Below the pieces are notes generated by a model that saw nothing but the letters and a program-made list of their open reading frames with translations, was not told the origin of the DNA and ran no database searches. Positions 35,605-45,242 of a stretch of 64,000 nucleotides of DNA are shown here, in pieces; position 1 is the stretch's first letter; each line of letters starts with the position of its first letter. The stretch is taken from positions 186,001 to 250,000 of the forward strand of contig NZ_JSWG01000001.1 of the NCBI RefSeq assembly GCF_000797465.1, written 5' to 3'. Both the position numbers and the translations under genes were made by a program. Origin of the DNA: Psychroserpens jangbogonensis (lineage in GTDB: Bacteria > Bacteroidota > Bacteroidia > Flavobacteriales > Flavobacteriaceae).

Positions 35605-36708
35605 ATGAAATTTGAGAAAAAAATCTTGGTGCTGATAGTTCTTTTCACCGTTTTTGCCTGTGCTCAAGATAAAAATCCTGTAAACACAAAACACACCTAC
35701 GAGTTGGTTGTAAATGACCTAAGTATACCATGGGGATTTACATTTCTACCAGATAATTCTATGCTTATAACTGAAAAAGAAGGACGAATCATTCACTTTA
35801 AAAACAATAAAAAAATCGAAATTAAAAATGTTCCTGATGTTTACAATCGTGGGCAAGGAGGTCTCTTAGATATTGTTTTACATCCAAATTATTCTGAAAA
35901 TGGTTGGATCTATTTCACCTATGCATCTTCCGAAGGAACAGACAAAGGAGGTCACACTGCTTTAATGAGAGCTAAACTTAAAGACAATTCACTAATTGAA
36001 AAACAAGTATTATATAAAGCGACTCCAAATACAACAAAAGGTCAGCATTTTGGCTCAAGAATTGTTTTTGATGATGCAGGTTATTTATATTTTACTATTG
36101 GTGAACGTGGAAATCGGGATATGAATCCTCAAGACATTACTCGCGATGGCGGAAAAGTATATCGTTTACATGATGATGGGCGAATTCCAAATGACAATCC
36201 ATTTAATAATGAAAAGAACGTCAAAGAAGCCATTTATTCTTATGGTCATCGAAATCCCCAAGGCATGACTATAAATCCAGAGACTAGAGAAATTTGGACA
36301 CATGAACATGGTCCAAGAGGTGGTGATGAAATAAACATTATTAAAGCAGGTAAAAATTATGGTTGGCCGATCATCAGTTATGGTATCAACTATGTAGGAA
36401 CCAAATTTACAGACATAACTAAAAAAGAAGGAATGGAACAACCGATACATTATTGGGATCCGTCCATTGCACCAAGTGGTATGGCATTTATTTCTAGTGA
36501 CAAATACAGCGATTGGAAAGGCAATCTTTTAATTGGCTCGCTTAAATTTCAATATTTAGATAATTGTTATATCAAAAATGGTAAAGTCGTAAAAGAAGAA
36601 CGCTTATTAGATGGTTTAGGTCGTGTTAGATCTATTAATCAAGGTCCAGATGGATTCATCTATGTTGGAATTGAAAACTTAGGCATTGTTAAACTCATAA
36701 AAAAGTAA
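35605..36708 (+). CDS. PQQ-dependent sugar dehydrogenase (glucose/sorbosone dehydrogenase family), lipoprotein
   Basis: A 367-aa lipoprotein (lipobox VFAC, Cys19). LSIPWGFTFLPDNSMLITEKEGRI (quoted in part: IPWGFTFLPD) and QGGLLDIVLHPNY with GQHFGSRIVFDDAGYLYFTIGERG-type segments are typical of the six-bladed beta-propeller GSDH/Asd family (soluble glucose dehydrogenase type). EHGPRGGDEINII is the conserved cofactor- and calcium-binding segment. It may oxidise aldose sugars with PQQ in the periplasm; no PQQ-synthesis genes are in this window. The substrate is not determinable from sequence alone. Confidence 0.9.
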   Translation: MKFEKKILVLIVLFTVFACAQDKNPVNTKHTYELVVNDLSIPWGFTFLPDNSMLITEKEGRIIHFKNNKKIEIKNVPDVYNRGQGGLLDIVLHPNYSENGWIYFTYASSEGTDKGGHTALMRAKLKDNSLIEKQVLYKATPNTTKGQHFGSRIVFDDAGYLYFTIGERGNRDMNPQDITRDGGKVYRLHDDGRIPNDNPFNNEKNVKEAIYSYGHRNPQGMTINPETREIWTHEHGPRGGDEINIIKAGKNYGWPIISYGINYVGTKFTDITKKEGMEQPIHYWDPSIAPSGMAFISSDKYSDWKGNLLIGSLKFQYLDNCYIKNGKVVKEERLLDGLGRVRSINQGPDGFIYVGIENLGIVKLIKK

Positions 36709-36753
36709 ATAAATAAGACAGGTATTAATCCAAATCTTAAATTGAAACAAAGG

Positions 36754-36873
36754 ATGGATTATAGAGAAGATTTTGTGTACTACATTCCTAATAGTTGTGG
36801 AATCAAATGCGCATTATTTATAACTAAAAAGAAGTTTCAAAAATTCAACAATAAACTGCCTTTAAATAATTAA
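36754..36873 (+). CDS. Possible small protein (39 aa)
   Basis: A complete ATG-to-TAA frame of 40 codons, preceded by AAAGG 2 bp before the ATG. The product (starts MDYREDFVYYIPNS, basic C-terminal half) has two cysteines four residues apart (C15, C19). I do not recognise it. It fills most of the 193-bp gap between the sugar dehydrogenase and udk; its stop codon overlaps the candidate udk promoter box. It might be a real small protein, a gene remnant, or chance. Confidence 0.3.
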   Translation: MDYREDFVYYIPNSCGIKCALFITKKKFQKFNNKLPLNN

Positions 36874-36878
36874 ATTTG
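36871..36878 (+). promoter_or_regulatory. Putative -7 promoter box for the udk operon
   Basis: A perfect TAAATTTG box 23 bp upstream of the udk ATG, followed by a short A/T-rich leader. No clear -33 TTG. Confidence 0.5.
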
Positions 36879-36901
36879 TAGATACAATTTAAAACTAAAT
36901 T

Positions 36902-37510
36902 ATGCTCATCATAGGTATTGCAGGTGGAACTGGATGTGGAAAAACCACAGTAGTGAATCAAATATTAAATGAACTTCCTGAAGGTGAAGTTGGAATTATT
37001 TCTCAAGATTCTTATTATAAAGACACTTCACATTTAGGTTATGATGAACGTGTTAAAATTAATTTTGACCATCCAAGATCTATTGATTTTGAATTATTAG
37101 AAACACATTTAAAAGACCTTAGACAAGGACAAGCTATCAATCAACCTGTTTATTCTTTTGTAAAACACAACAGAACTGGTGATACCGTAAACACCTTACC
37201 TCGAAAAGTAATGATAGTTGAAGGTATTTTGATTTTAACAAATCCCGAACTTAGGGAAATGTTTGATATTAAAATCTTTGTACATGCTGATAGTGATGAA
37301 CGTTTGATAAGACGATTAAAAAGAGATATTTCAGAACGTGGACGAGATATAGACGAAGTATTATCCAGATATCAAAACACATTAAAACCTATGCATCAGC
37401 AGTTTATAGAACCAATGAAAGAATATGCTGATATTATTATACCAAACAATAAATACAATACTGTTGCAGTTGATATTGTGAAGACCATTATTAACGAAAA
37501 ACTGAATTAA
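36902..37510 (+). CDS. udk: Uridine kinase
   Basis: A 202-aa kinase with a P-loop at residues 8-15 (GGTGCGKT), the uridine-binding SQDSYYKD segment, a FDHPRSIDF motif and RLIRRLKRDISERGRDID, all classical for uridine/cytidine kinase of the PRK superfamily. It phosphorylates uridine and cytidine with ATP or GTP in pyrimidine salvage. Its stop overlaps the start of the ftsB-like gene by 1 bp (TAATG), so the genes are translationally coupled. It heads an operon running to mutB. Confidence 0.96.
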   Translation: MLIIGIAGGTGCGKTTVVNQILNELPEGEVGIISQDSYYKDTSHLGYDERVKINFDHPRSIDFELLETHLKDLRQGQAINQPVYSFVKHNRTGDTVNTLPRKVMIVEGILILTNPELREMFDIKIFVHADSDERLIRRLKRDISERGRDIDEVLSRYQNTLKPMHQQFIEPMKEYADIIIPNNKYNTVAVDIVKTIINEKLN

Positions 37511-37815
37511 TGCTTAAATATCTCAAAAACATATTTGTCATCATCTTTATAGTATTCGCCGTATGGATGCTGTTTATAGATTCTAATTCATTAATGATTC
37601 ACCATGAATTAAACGAAGACATTACTGATTTAGAAGATGAAAAAGAATATTACAACAAGGAGATAGAAAAAGACGAAAAGGCCATAAAAGGACTAAGTAC
37701 AGAAGATGGTATTGAAAAATTGGCTCGCGAAAAATATTACATGAAAAAAGACAATGAGGACATTTATATCATTGAATACCAAGACAGCTTAAAAACGAAG
37801 ACAAACGATGAGTAA
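37510..37815 (+). CDS. FtsB/DivIC-like septum formation initiator protein
   Basis: A 101-aa bitopic protein: short cytoplasmic N-terminus, one transmembrane helix at about residues 7-25, then a Glu/Lys-rich coiled coil (DITDLEDEKEYYNKEIEKDE, about 38-62) and a short EKLAREKYYMKK segment that is the signature of the FtsB/DivIC family. It joins the divisome and recruits or stabilises FtsL/FtsQ at the septum. The first codon overlaps the udk stop, and its last 8 bp overlap the mutA start. Confidence 0.88.
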   Translation: MLKYLKNIFVIIFIVFAVWMLFIDSNSLMIHHELNEDITDLEDEKEYYNKEIEKDEKAIKGLSTEDGIEKLAREKYYMKKDNEDIYIIEYQDSLKTKTNDE

Positions 37816-39187
37816 AACTCTATTTGATCAGTTTTCTGAAGTTTCTTCAAAACAATGGAAACAAAAGATACAAGTCGACCTTAAAGGTGCTGACTACAAC
37901 GATTCGCTAATATGGCAAACTAATGAAGGTATTGACGTAAAACCTTTTTACCATAGGGACGAATTTGATCAACTTCCAGAGGTCTCAGCTTCCGAAGTCA
38001 CAAAATTCAATATATGTCAAACTATTTTTGTAGCTCATGTCGCAAAATCAAATGCTAAAGCCATTGATGTTACTTTAAGAGGAGCAGAAGCTATAAAATT
38101 TATTATTCCAAATCAAGAAGTTTCTATTGAAGCACTTCTTCAAAATTTAGACCTATCAAAGATTAGTGTTTACTTTGAATTACAGTTTCTATCGCCTGAA
38201 TATGTAAATCAAATAAGCAATTATAAAAAACAAAGTACTTCCATTTATATCAATACTGATATTATTGGAAAACTTGCGACATCTGGGAATTGGTTTTCAA
38301 ACCTTAAAGACGACCACAAAAATTTCGAATCTATTGTTCGTGAAACCAAAACATTAAGCGTTAATGTATCACTTTATCAAAATGCAGGTGCAAATATTAT
38401 TCAACAATTAGGATATGCTCTAGCTCACGTAAACGAGTATTTAAATTACTTTGATGAGATTTTTGATAAAGATTCTAAACAACAGTTACAAGTTGTTTTT
38501 AATGTGTCTGTCGGTACAAACTACTTTTTTGAAATTGCAAAACTCAGAGCATTAAGAGGTCTTTGGGCTAGTTTAGCATCAGCATATGGAGTTAATTCAG
38601 AATGTCACATTTTTGCTTCACCTTCAAAACGGAATAAAACCATTTACGACTATAACACGAATTTGCTTCGTACCACAACAGAATGCATGAGTTCAGTGCT
38701 TGGAGGAGCAAATACAGTAAATAACCTCGCATACGACGCAGTGTATCATAAAGACAATGAGTTTAGTGAACGTATTGCGCGTAATCAACTTCTCATTCTA
38801 AAAAATGAAAGCTATTTCAATACAGTAAATAATCCTGCTGATGGCGCTTACTATATTGAATCATTAACGTCTCAAATTTCTGAAAAGGCCTTAGAGCTAT
38901 TTAAAGATATTGAAACTAATGGAGGACTTTTATCTCAACTCAAAGAAGGCACAATTCAAAGAAAAATTAAAGAGAGTGCTTCAAAAGAACAAGTGCAATT
39001 TGATGAAGGTAATATTGTATTATTAGGTACAAATAAGCATCCTAATAAAGAAGACATAATGCATCATGAAATAGAATTATATCCATTCTTAAAGAGGAAT
39101 CCAGTCAAAACCATAATTGAACCAATAGTTGAAAAAAGATTATCAAATACATTGGACGCCAAAAGATTAGAAGAAGAAAAAAAATAA
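37808..39187 (+). CDS. mutA: Methylmalonyl-CoA mutase small subunit (beta)
   Basis: A 459-aa subunit of methylmalonyl-CoA mutase. It matches the N-terminal TIM-barrel of the large subunit (FFEIAKLRALRGLWASLASAYG region, and the GGANTVNNLAYDAVYH region) but lacks the C-terminal B12-binding domain with DxHxxG, as expected of the catalytically inactive partner. The heterodimer interconverts methylmalonyl-CoA and succinyl-CoA in propionate and odd-chain metabolism. It overlaps ftsB by 8 bp and is separated from mutB by one lipoprotein gene. Confidence 0.95.
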   Translation: MSKTLFDQFSEVSSKQWKQKIQVDLKGADYNDSLIWQTNEGIDVKPFYHRDEFDQLPEVSASEVTKFNICQTIFVAHVAKSNAKAIDVTLRGAEAIKFIIPNQEVSIEALLQNLDLSKISVYFELQFLSPEYVNQISNYKKQSTSIYINTDIIGKLATSGNWFSNLKDDHKNFESIVRETKTLSVNVSLYQNAGANIIQQLGYALAHVNEYLNYFDEIFDKDSKQQLQVVFNVSVGTNYFFEIAKLRALRGLWASLASAYGVNSECHIFASPSKRNKTIYDYNTNLLRTTTECMSSVLGGANTVNNLAYDAVYHKDNEFSERIARNQLLILKNESYFNTVNNPADGAYYIESLTSQISEKALELFKDIETNGGLLSQLKEGTIQRKIKESASKEQVQFDEGNIVLLGTNKHPNKEDIMHHEIELYPFLKRNPVKTIIEPIVEKRLSNTLDAKRLEEEKK

Positions 39188-39197
39188 ATATTCTATA

Positions 39198-39839
39198 ATG
39201 AAAACACGATACATCTATCTTGTAATAGGTTTGATTTTTGTCAATTGCCAAGAACCACAACCAGAATTAATTCTTAAGTTTTCCGACAAGCCAGTTCTCA
39301 TTAATTGCGACATTGAATCTTCAGAATTGTTTAACGAAGCCATCTATAATTTTGAATATAATTTAACCGAAAATTACGCAAACAAAAACCCGAATTTAAG
39401 TTATGCCTACCGCTTGTTTCTAAAAGAAAGCACAACCAACACCGTTAATTATAATAGCATTTCAAATCAACACTCACTAGATGTTTTTGAAGCACTCAAA
39501 AATGTTGAAGGCTTATGGAATGAAAAAAACAATCAACTTTTGCCCAATTATAATCATGACATATATAGCTGCATAGGCGCTAACATTAAGGACGAAGATA
39601 TTAAAGCCACCTATAATGCTTTGCTTAGCACAAATAGCATGAATATGAGAATGCTTAAAGATGTACTTATAGCTAAAAGCAGCAGACTTAATACCGATAA
39701 ATACCTAGCGACCTTTGTCGCACTTGAGCTTTACTACTCAAAGCTATCTAATGTAGATTTATCAATAAAAGAGACAAATCCTGTTGACACCAAATATAAA
39801 GAAGAGAATGATCCGCATGCTGGACATAGTCATGACTAG
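39198..39839 (+). CDS. Lipoprotein with His-rich C-terminus between mutA and mutB
   Basis: A 213-aa lipoprotein (lipobox FVNC, Cys17) that I do not recognise. The body is mixed alpha/beta in character with several Asn-rich segments. The C-terminus is a short His-rich tail (DPHAGHSHD) that could bind a metal. It lies 10 bp after mutA and 18 bp before mutB, in the same operon. A periplasmic or outer-membrane lipoprotein is unexpected inside a cytoplasmic enzyme operon; it may be a passenger gene. Confidence 0.75.
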   Translation: MKTRYIYLVIGLIFVNCQEPQPELILKFSDKPVLINCDIESSELFNEAIYNFEYNLTENYANKNPNLSYAYRLFLKESTTNTVNYNSISNQHSLDVFEALKNVEGLWNEKNNQLLPNYNHDIYSCIGANIKDEDIKATYNALLSTNSMNMRMLKDVLIAKSSRLNTDKYLATFVALELYYSKLSNVDLSIKETNPVDTKYKEENDPHAGHSHD

Positions 39840-39857
39840 ACGATTAAATCTATTCAA

Positions 39858-41981
39858 ATGAAAAGAAAAAACATTCAACATATCAAACTAGACCAAGCGT
39901 CTAATCTTAAAACAGATAACTCTGAAGGTGTTTTCCATACTGCCGAAGATATTGATATCAAATCAACCTATTCTAAAGCAGACATTGAAAACCTAGAACA
40001 TTTAAACTTTGTCGCTGGCATAACTCCTAACCTTCGTGGACCATATTCTACGATGTATGTCCGAAGACCATGGACAATCAGGCAATACGCTGGATTCTCA
40101 ACTGCTGAAGACAGTAACGCCTTTTACAGACGCAATCTTGCCGCTGGACAAAAAGGATTGTCTGTAGCTTTCGATTTAGCCACACACAGAGGTTACGATT
40201 CAGATCATGAACGCGTGGTTGGTGATGTTGGTAAAGCTGGCGTAGCTATTGACAGTGTTGAAGACATGAAAATCCTCTTCGACCAAATTCCATTAGATAA
40301 AATGTCGGTGTCTATGACCATGAATGGTGCTGTGTTACCAATTTTAGCTTTTTATATTGTTGCCGCTGAAGAACAAGGTGTGAAACCCGAACAATTGGCT
40401 GGCACGATTCAAAATGACATCCTGAAAGAGTTTATGGTACGAAATACCTACATCTATCCGCCTACACCATCAATGAAAATCATTTCTGATATCTTTGAAT
40501 ATTCGAGCAAGAACATGCCAAAATACAACAGCATCAGTATTTCTGGTTACCACATGCAAGAAGCTGGAGCCACTTGTGATATTGAATTAGCATACACCTT
40601 AGCAGACGGATTAGAATACATCAAAAAAGGATTGGAAGCAGGCATGGACATCGACACCTTCGCGCCTCGCCTGTCTTTCTTTTGGGCCATTGGCATGAAC
40701 CATTTTATGGAAATCGCTAAAATGCGAGCTGCTAGAATGTTATGGGCTAAAATTGTCAGTCAGTTTAATCCTAAAAATCAAAAGTCGTTAGCCTTAAGAA
40801 CCCATTGTCAAACGTCTGGTTGGAGTTTAACCGAACAAGATCCTTTTAATAATGTGGCTCGTACAACTATTGAAGCTGCTGCTGCTGCCTTTGGTGGTAC
40901 TCAAAGTTTGCACACCAATGCATTAGACGAAGCGATAGCATTACCTACTGACTTTTCAGCTAGGATTGCACGTAACACTCAAATATTTTTACAAGAAGAA
41001 ACACACATCACAAAAACCGTTGACCCTTGGGCTGGAAGTTATTACGTAGAAAAACTAACCCATGATATCGCTCAAAAAGCCTGGACACTTATTGAAGAAG
41101 TCGAAGAACTTGGTGGCATGACAAAAGCTATTGAAGCTGGAATACCTAAATTGAGAATTGAGGAAGCTGCAGCTCGCAAGCAAGCCAGAATCGATTCTAA
41201 TCAAGATATTATTGTTGGCGTCAATAAATATCGCCTAGAAGAAGAAGATCCTATCTCTACTTTAGAAGTAGATAACCAGACAGTTAGAAACGGACAAATT
41301 AAGCGCTTAGAACACATTAAAGCCACTAGAAACACTAAAGTAGTTGAAGCTTCTCTTAACAAATTAACTGAAGCTGCTAAAACAGGTAAAGAAAATTTAT
41401 TAGCTTTAGCAGTAGAAGCTGCTCGTAACAGAGCCACTTTGGGAGAAATTAGTGATGCTTTAGAAGTTGTGTTTGGCAGATATAAAGCTCAAATTAAATC
41501 ATTTTCAGGCGTGTATAGTAAAGAAATTAAAGACGACAAAAGTTTCCAGAAAGCGAGAGCATTAGCAGATGTATTTGCTGAGCAAGATGGCCGAAGACCT
41601 CGTATTATGATTGCCAAAATGGGACAAGATGGTCATGACAGAGGCGCCAAAGTTGTGGCTACTGGCTATGCCGATGTTGGCTTTGATGTTGATATCGGAC
41701 CACTCTTTCAAACACCTAAAGAAGCAGCCAAACAAGCCGTAGAAAATGACGTGCATATTTTAGGTGTATCTTCTTTAGCTGCAGGACATAAGACATTAGT
41801 TCCTCAAGTAATAGATGAACTAAAAAACTATGATCGCGAAGACATTATGGTCATCGTTGGAGGCGTCATCCCAAAGCAAGATTACCAATATTTATTTGAT
41901 GCTGGAGCAGTTGCTGTTTTTGGACCTGGAACTAAAATTAGTGATGCTGCAATTAAGATTTTAGAGATACTAATTGACTAA
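39858..41981 (+). CDS. mutB: Methylmalonyl-CoA mutase large subunit (alpha)
   Basis: A 707-aa enzyme. The N-terminal TIM barrel includes [20 protein letters not shown] (20 residues) with the substrate-contacting Tyr and Arg residues, and the C-terminal cobalamin-binding domain begins at [20 protein letters not shown] (20 residues), where DGHDRG is the DxHxxG motif that supplies the lower axial His. It converts methylmalonyl-CoA to succinyl-CoA with adenosylcobalamin. No cobalamin riboswitch is visible in the window. A terminator follows at 42014. Confidence 0.98.
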   Translation: MKRKNIQHIKLDQASNLKTDNSEGVFHTAEDIDIKSTYSKADIENLEHLNFVAGITPNLRGPYSTMYVRRPWTIRQYAGFSTAEDSNAFYRRNLAAGQKGLSVAFDLATHRGYDSDHERVVGDVGKAGVAIDSVEDMKILFDQIPLDKMSVSMTMNGAVLPILAFYIVAAEEQGVKPEQLAGTIQNDILKEFMVRNTYIYPPTPSMKIISDIFEYSSKNMPKYNSISISGYHMQEAGATCDIELAYTLADGLEYIKKGLEAGMDIDTFAPRLSFFWAIGMNHFMEIAKMRAARMLWAKIVSQFNPKNQKSLALRTHCQTSGWSLTEQDPFNNVARTTIEAAAAAFGGTQSLHTNALDEAIALPTDFSARIARNTQIFLQEETHITKTVDPWAGSYYVEKLTHDIAQKAWTLIEEVEELGGMTKAIEAGIPKLRIEEAAARKQARIDSNQDIIVGVNKYRLEEEDPISTLEVDNQTVRNGQIKRLEHIKATRNTKVVEASLNKLTEAAKTGKENLLALAVEAARNRATLGEISDALEVVFGRYKAQIKSFSGVYSKEIKDDKSFQKARALADVFAEQDGRRPRIMIAKMGQDGHDRGAKVVATGYADVGFDVDIGPLFQTPKEAAKQAVENDVHILGVSSLAAGHKTLVPQVIDELKNYDREDIMVIVGGVIPKQDYQYLFDAGAVAVFGPGTKISDAAIKILEILID

Positions 41982-42013
41982 ACTTTAGTCTTACAATTGA
42001 TTACGTTTAAAAA

Positions 42014-42056
42014 GAAAAACCAACACTACGTTTTAAAGTAGTATTGGTTTTTTTTT
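42014..42056. terminator. Bidirectional terminator between mutB and the paralog array
   Basis: Hairpin AAAACCAACACTAC / GTAGTATTGGTTTT with one mismatch and a T-tract of nine. The reverse strand also has an A/T-flanked stem, so it can end the array on that strand too. A shorter CCGC-TTAC-GCGG hairpin lies at about 42113-42124, nearer to the array. Confidence 0.75.
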
Positions 42057-42153
42057 AATGCTTTGTATTAAGGTAAATATGCAGTGCCATTTTTTTAAAA
42101 ATAAAAACCGACCGCTTACGCGGCACTATTTAAATTGATAAATAACTAAATTG

Positions 42154-44091
42154 TTAAAAAGCTCTAACAGCACGCACGTAGCCTGAGAAGCCCTTAAAGC
42201 CGTTGAACTGACTACCATTGTCGAAATCCTGTCTCCACGCGCCACTGCTCTCGATCTCCGTAGAACTCCAATAAAAAGCACTAAATGCAGAAAACCCAGC
42301 GACAGCCTCTAAAATTGATTTATTACTATACATTTCGTTTAACTCATTTATACTTGGCAAAAACCATACAGATCCGTCATTGCGAGCAAGTATGGCAGCA
42401 GTGGCTGTAGGGCAATCTAATAAAGCAAGATGCGTATTATTAAAACCATCACCTATTTCTGCTCCTGAACCAGATGGAGGAAAAGTAGTTACATTTGGAA
42501 CATTTGGTAAATCAGTAAGACAACTCCATTCTATTACACCTGCATCAGTCAAAGCACATACCAAACCGTGTTGATTATTTAATGGATTTACCCAAAAAAC
42601 AACACCGCCTGCTCTTAAATCACCAATTGCTGCTGGTGGTGTTGGAAAAGCTTTAACAGCACGCACATAATCTTGGCCGCCCTTTCCGCGAGTTATCTGA
42701 GTACCAGTAAGGAAATTTTGGTGCCACGCTCGATTGTCAGTATATATCTCCTCAGTAGAACTCCAATACCAATCTTCGCTAAATCCAGTTCCTCCATTAG
42801 ACGTGGCTGCGTAATCTATGATGGATTTATGAACGTACATTTCGTTTAACTCATCTTTATTTGGCAAATACCAACCGTCGGTACCTTCTCGTGCTAAACC
42901 TGCGGCATAATTTGTTTCTACGGAGCCTTGAACAGCTATTATTGCATCAGTATTTGCAGACCCCATACCTATTGCCGTAAAAGTTGCACCAGTTACTACA
43001 TTACTAGCGGAAGTAGTGCCATTCCTCCATCTTATTCCTGAACTTTGGTCTTCTATAGCACATACTAAACCTTGGGTATTATCTGTTGGGTCTACCCAGA
43101 ATACAACACCGCCATCTCTAAAGTCACCAATGTTGGCAGGGCAATTGTCTATTATCCCATCACAATTATTATCCACTCCATTCCCACAAATTTCCGTTGC
43201 GTTAGGGTTTACTGTCGCGTCACTATCATTACAATCTAAATCATTATCAGAATAACCGCTTGGTGCAGACGATTCACAAAGCATTTCCGAGGTGGTAGAA
43301 CCAAAACCATCACCATCACCATCTACATAATAAGTGGTCATAACTAAACCTTCATCGACTTCCCCATTGCAATTGTTATCTATACCATCACAAATTTCCG
43401 TTGCGTCAAGATTTACTGTCGCGTCACTATCATTACAATCTAAATCATTATCGGAATAACCAATTGGCGCAGATGATTCACAAAACAATTCTGAAGTGGT
43501 AGAACCAAAACCATCACCATCAGAATCTACATAATACGTTTGAGGCTCCCATAAAGAGACATCTGTATCATTACAATCTGTATTATCTATCACAAAACCT
43601 GCAGGTGGATTTGGAGAATATATTACTTGCCATTTATCTCCATAACCATCATCATCTACATCTGCATAATAATAGCTAAAAGTATTAGTTAGGCTTTCCG
43701 CAGTTGTAGCATGCAAGGCATAAGGCACACTCAACAATTCGCTCGTACCAGTAATGGTATATGTTGTGCCTCCTGTTGGATCGGTTTCTGTTTTTATAAA
43801 ATAAGGTCCAGCAGACCAATCAATGGCAGAGAAATCTCCTGAGACTACTGATCCCATGCCTATTTGTATACTTACTAATCCATTGGCGTTGGTGGTTGGT
43901 GTTTGCGTTTCTACATAAACCGCTGTTGTGCCTTGTAAAATACTTATTTGCATGCCTACAGCTTGATTGCTTACTATGGCATTACCTGTGTCTCTTACAA
44001 CAGCTTGGTAACTCATTTTTTCTGGCGCTTGCGCAAATGTTATGGCCGTTACTAATAAGGTTATTAAAATGGTATACAATTTATGTGTCAT
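42154..44091 (-). CDS. Array gene 4: shared N-terminal module, MopE-like repeats, two Lcl/DUF1566 domains
   Basis: A 645-aa secreted protein. After a signal peptide (to TFAQ) comes the module shared with three neighbours (about residues 20-130, from APEKMSYQAVVRD to SVPYALHA), then a MopE-like metal-binding region with two full and one partial repeats (DCNDSDATVN, EICDGIDNNCNG-type), and then two Lcl-type DUF1566 domains that each start GGVVFWV and end YVRAV(K/R)AF. The MopE-like part has an internal DNA direct repeat (43185-43335 and 43389-43539). Surface location is likely, but no T9SS C-terminal domain is present. Confidence 0.82.
   Translation of the reverse strand: MTHKLYTILITLLVTAITFAQAPEKMSYQAVVRDTGNAIVSNQAVGMQISILQGTTAVYVETQTPTTNANGLVSIQIGMGSVVSGDFSAIDWSAGPYFIKTETDPTGGTTYTITGTSELLSVPYALHATTAESLTNTFSYYYADVDDDGYGDKWQVIYSPNPPAGFVIDNTDCNDTDVSLWEPQTYYVDSDGDGFGSTTSELFCESSAPIGYSDNDLDCNDSDATVNLDATEICDGIDNNCNGEVDEGLVMTTYYVDGDGDGFGSTTSEMLCESSAPSGYSDNDLDCNDSDATVNPNATEICGNGVDNNCDGIIDNCPANIGDFRDGGVVFWVDPTDNTQGLVCAIEDQSSGIRWRNGTTSASNVVTGATFTAIGMGSANTDAIIAVQGSVETNYAAGLAREGTDGWYLPNKDELNEMYVHKSIIDYAATSNGGTGFSEDWYWSSTEEIYTDNRAWHQNFLTGTQITRGKGGQDYVRAVKAFPTPPAAIGDLRAGGVVFWVNPLNNQHGLVCALTDAGVIEWSCLTDLPNVPNVTTFPPSGSGAEIGDGFNNTHLALLDCPTATAAILARNDGSVWFLPSINELNEMYSNKSILEAVAGFSAFSAFYWSSTEIESSGAWRQDFDNGSQFNGFKGFSGYVRAVRAF
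43185..43539. repeat. Internal direct repeat of about 150 bp in the MopE-like region
   Basis: Positions 43185-43335 and 43389-43539 align without gaps at a 204-bp offset, with most differences at single bases. They encode the two full MopE-like units. Recent in-frame duplication is the simplest explanation; each unit can be gained or lost without shifting the frame. Confidence 0.85.
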
Positions 44092-44126
44092 AATCTTATG
44101 TTTATTGAAGTGTTGTTTATATTGTT

Positions 44127-45242
44127 TTAAAACGCACGTACAGCACGAACTTTAAAATTAGGATTATTTTTACCTGTACTTCCAATACTATTATTAAAAT
44201 AAACGTACCATGCACCAGAATTGTTGAGCTCCGAAGAGCTCCAATACGGAAAATTCGTAGCAAATGGTGTAAAACCAGAAACTGACTCTAAAACCGGTCT
44301 ATTTATAAACATTTCTCTTAACTCCAGTACACTAGGCAAAAACCATTCAGGTCCTATGTTGCGAGCTGGTTGAGCAGCTGAAAGTGCACAACTACTAAGT
44401 ATACCATTTGTATTAGACATCCCATCACCTATTCTTGCACCTACATCAGTGTTAGGATTATTCACATTTGGTACATTAGGTAAATCATTCGGGTAACAAC
44501 CCCATACTGTAGCAGTTGAAGAATCTGAGAAAGCACATAGCAAACCATAATCTAAATCACCATCACCATCTAAATCAACAGGAGTTGGAGCAATATAAAA
44601 TACAACACCTCCACTTCTTATGTCACCAATATTAACTATCTCAAGTTCATCAATCACACCATTACAGTTATTATCAATCCCGTCACCTTGAATTTCAATA
44701 ATTTCTGGATTAACAGCGGCATCATTATCATTACAATCACCATCAGCAATTGTAAATCCATCGCCATCAAAATCAATTGGGTTATCTACCCATTCTGGTA
44801 TTCCATTTACAATTCGTAACACCTGACCTTCAGTACCTCCTGATGGTATCCCATTGTTGGCATGCAAAGCATAAGGCACACTCAATAATTCACTCGTACC
44901 AGTAATGGTATACGTTGCGCCTCCTGTTGGATCGGTTTCTGTTTTTATAAAATAGGGACCAGCAGACCAATCAATAGTAGAGAAATCTCCTGAGACTACA
45001 GAGCCCATTCCTATCTCTATACTTATTAAACCATTGGCATTGGTCGTTGGTGTTTGGGTTTCTACATAAACCGCTGTTGCGTCTTGTAAAATGCTTATTT
45101 GCATACCTACAGCTTGATTGCTTACTATGGCATTACCAGCGTCTCTCACTACGGCTTGGTAACTTAGTTTCTCTGGCGCTTGAGCGAACATAGTCGCTGT
45201 TGCGAATAAGGTCACTAATAAGGTGTATAGTTTTTGAATCAT
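44127..45242 (-). CDS. Array gene 3: shared N-terminal module, MopE-like repeat and one Lcl/DUF1566 domain
   Basis: A 371-aa secreted protein with the shared N-terminal module (to about residue 130), a short linker, one MopE-like calcium-binding-type unit (DGDCNDNDAAVNPEIIEIQG and DGIDNNCNGVIDE), then one Lcl/DUF1566 domain (IGDIRSGGVVFYI to VRAVRAF). The first 95 residues are identical to array gene 2 apart from the extreme N-terminus. Gap to array gene 4 is 35 bp, so the genes probably form one transcript. Confidence 0.82.
   Translation of the reverse strand: MIQKLYTLLVTLFATATMFAQAPEKLSYQAVVRDAGNAIVSNQAVGMQISILQDATAVYVETQTPTTNANGLISIEIGMGSVVSGDFSTIDWSAGPYFIKTETDPTGGATYTITGTSELLSVPYALHANNGIPSGGTEGQVLRIVNGIPEWVDNPIDFDGDGFTIADGDCNDNDAAVNPEIIEIQGDGIDNNCNGVIDELEIVNIGDIRSGGVVFYIAPTPVDLDGDGDLDYGLLCAFSDSSTATVWGCYPNDLPNVPNVNNPNTDVGARIGDGMSNTNGILSSCALSAAQPARNIGPEWFLPSVLELREMFINRPVLESVSGFTPFATNFPYWSSSELNNSGAWYVYFNNSIGSTGKNNPNFKVRAVRAF

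Noticed and set aside
42113-42124. CCGC-TTAC-GCGG hairpin after the array
   Set aside because: Only a 4-bp stem with the T-tract a few bases away; the stronger hairpin at 42014-42056 is a better terminator.
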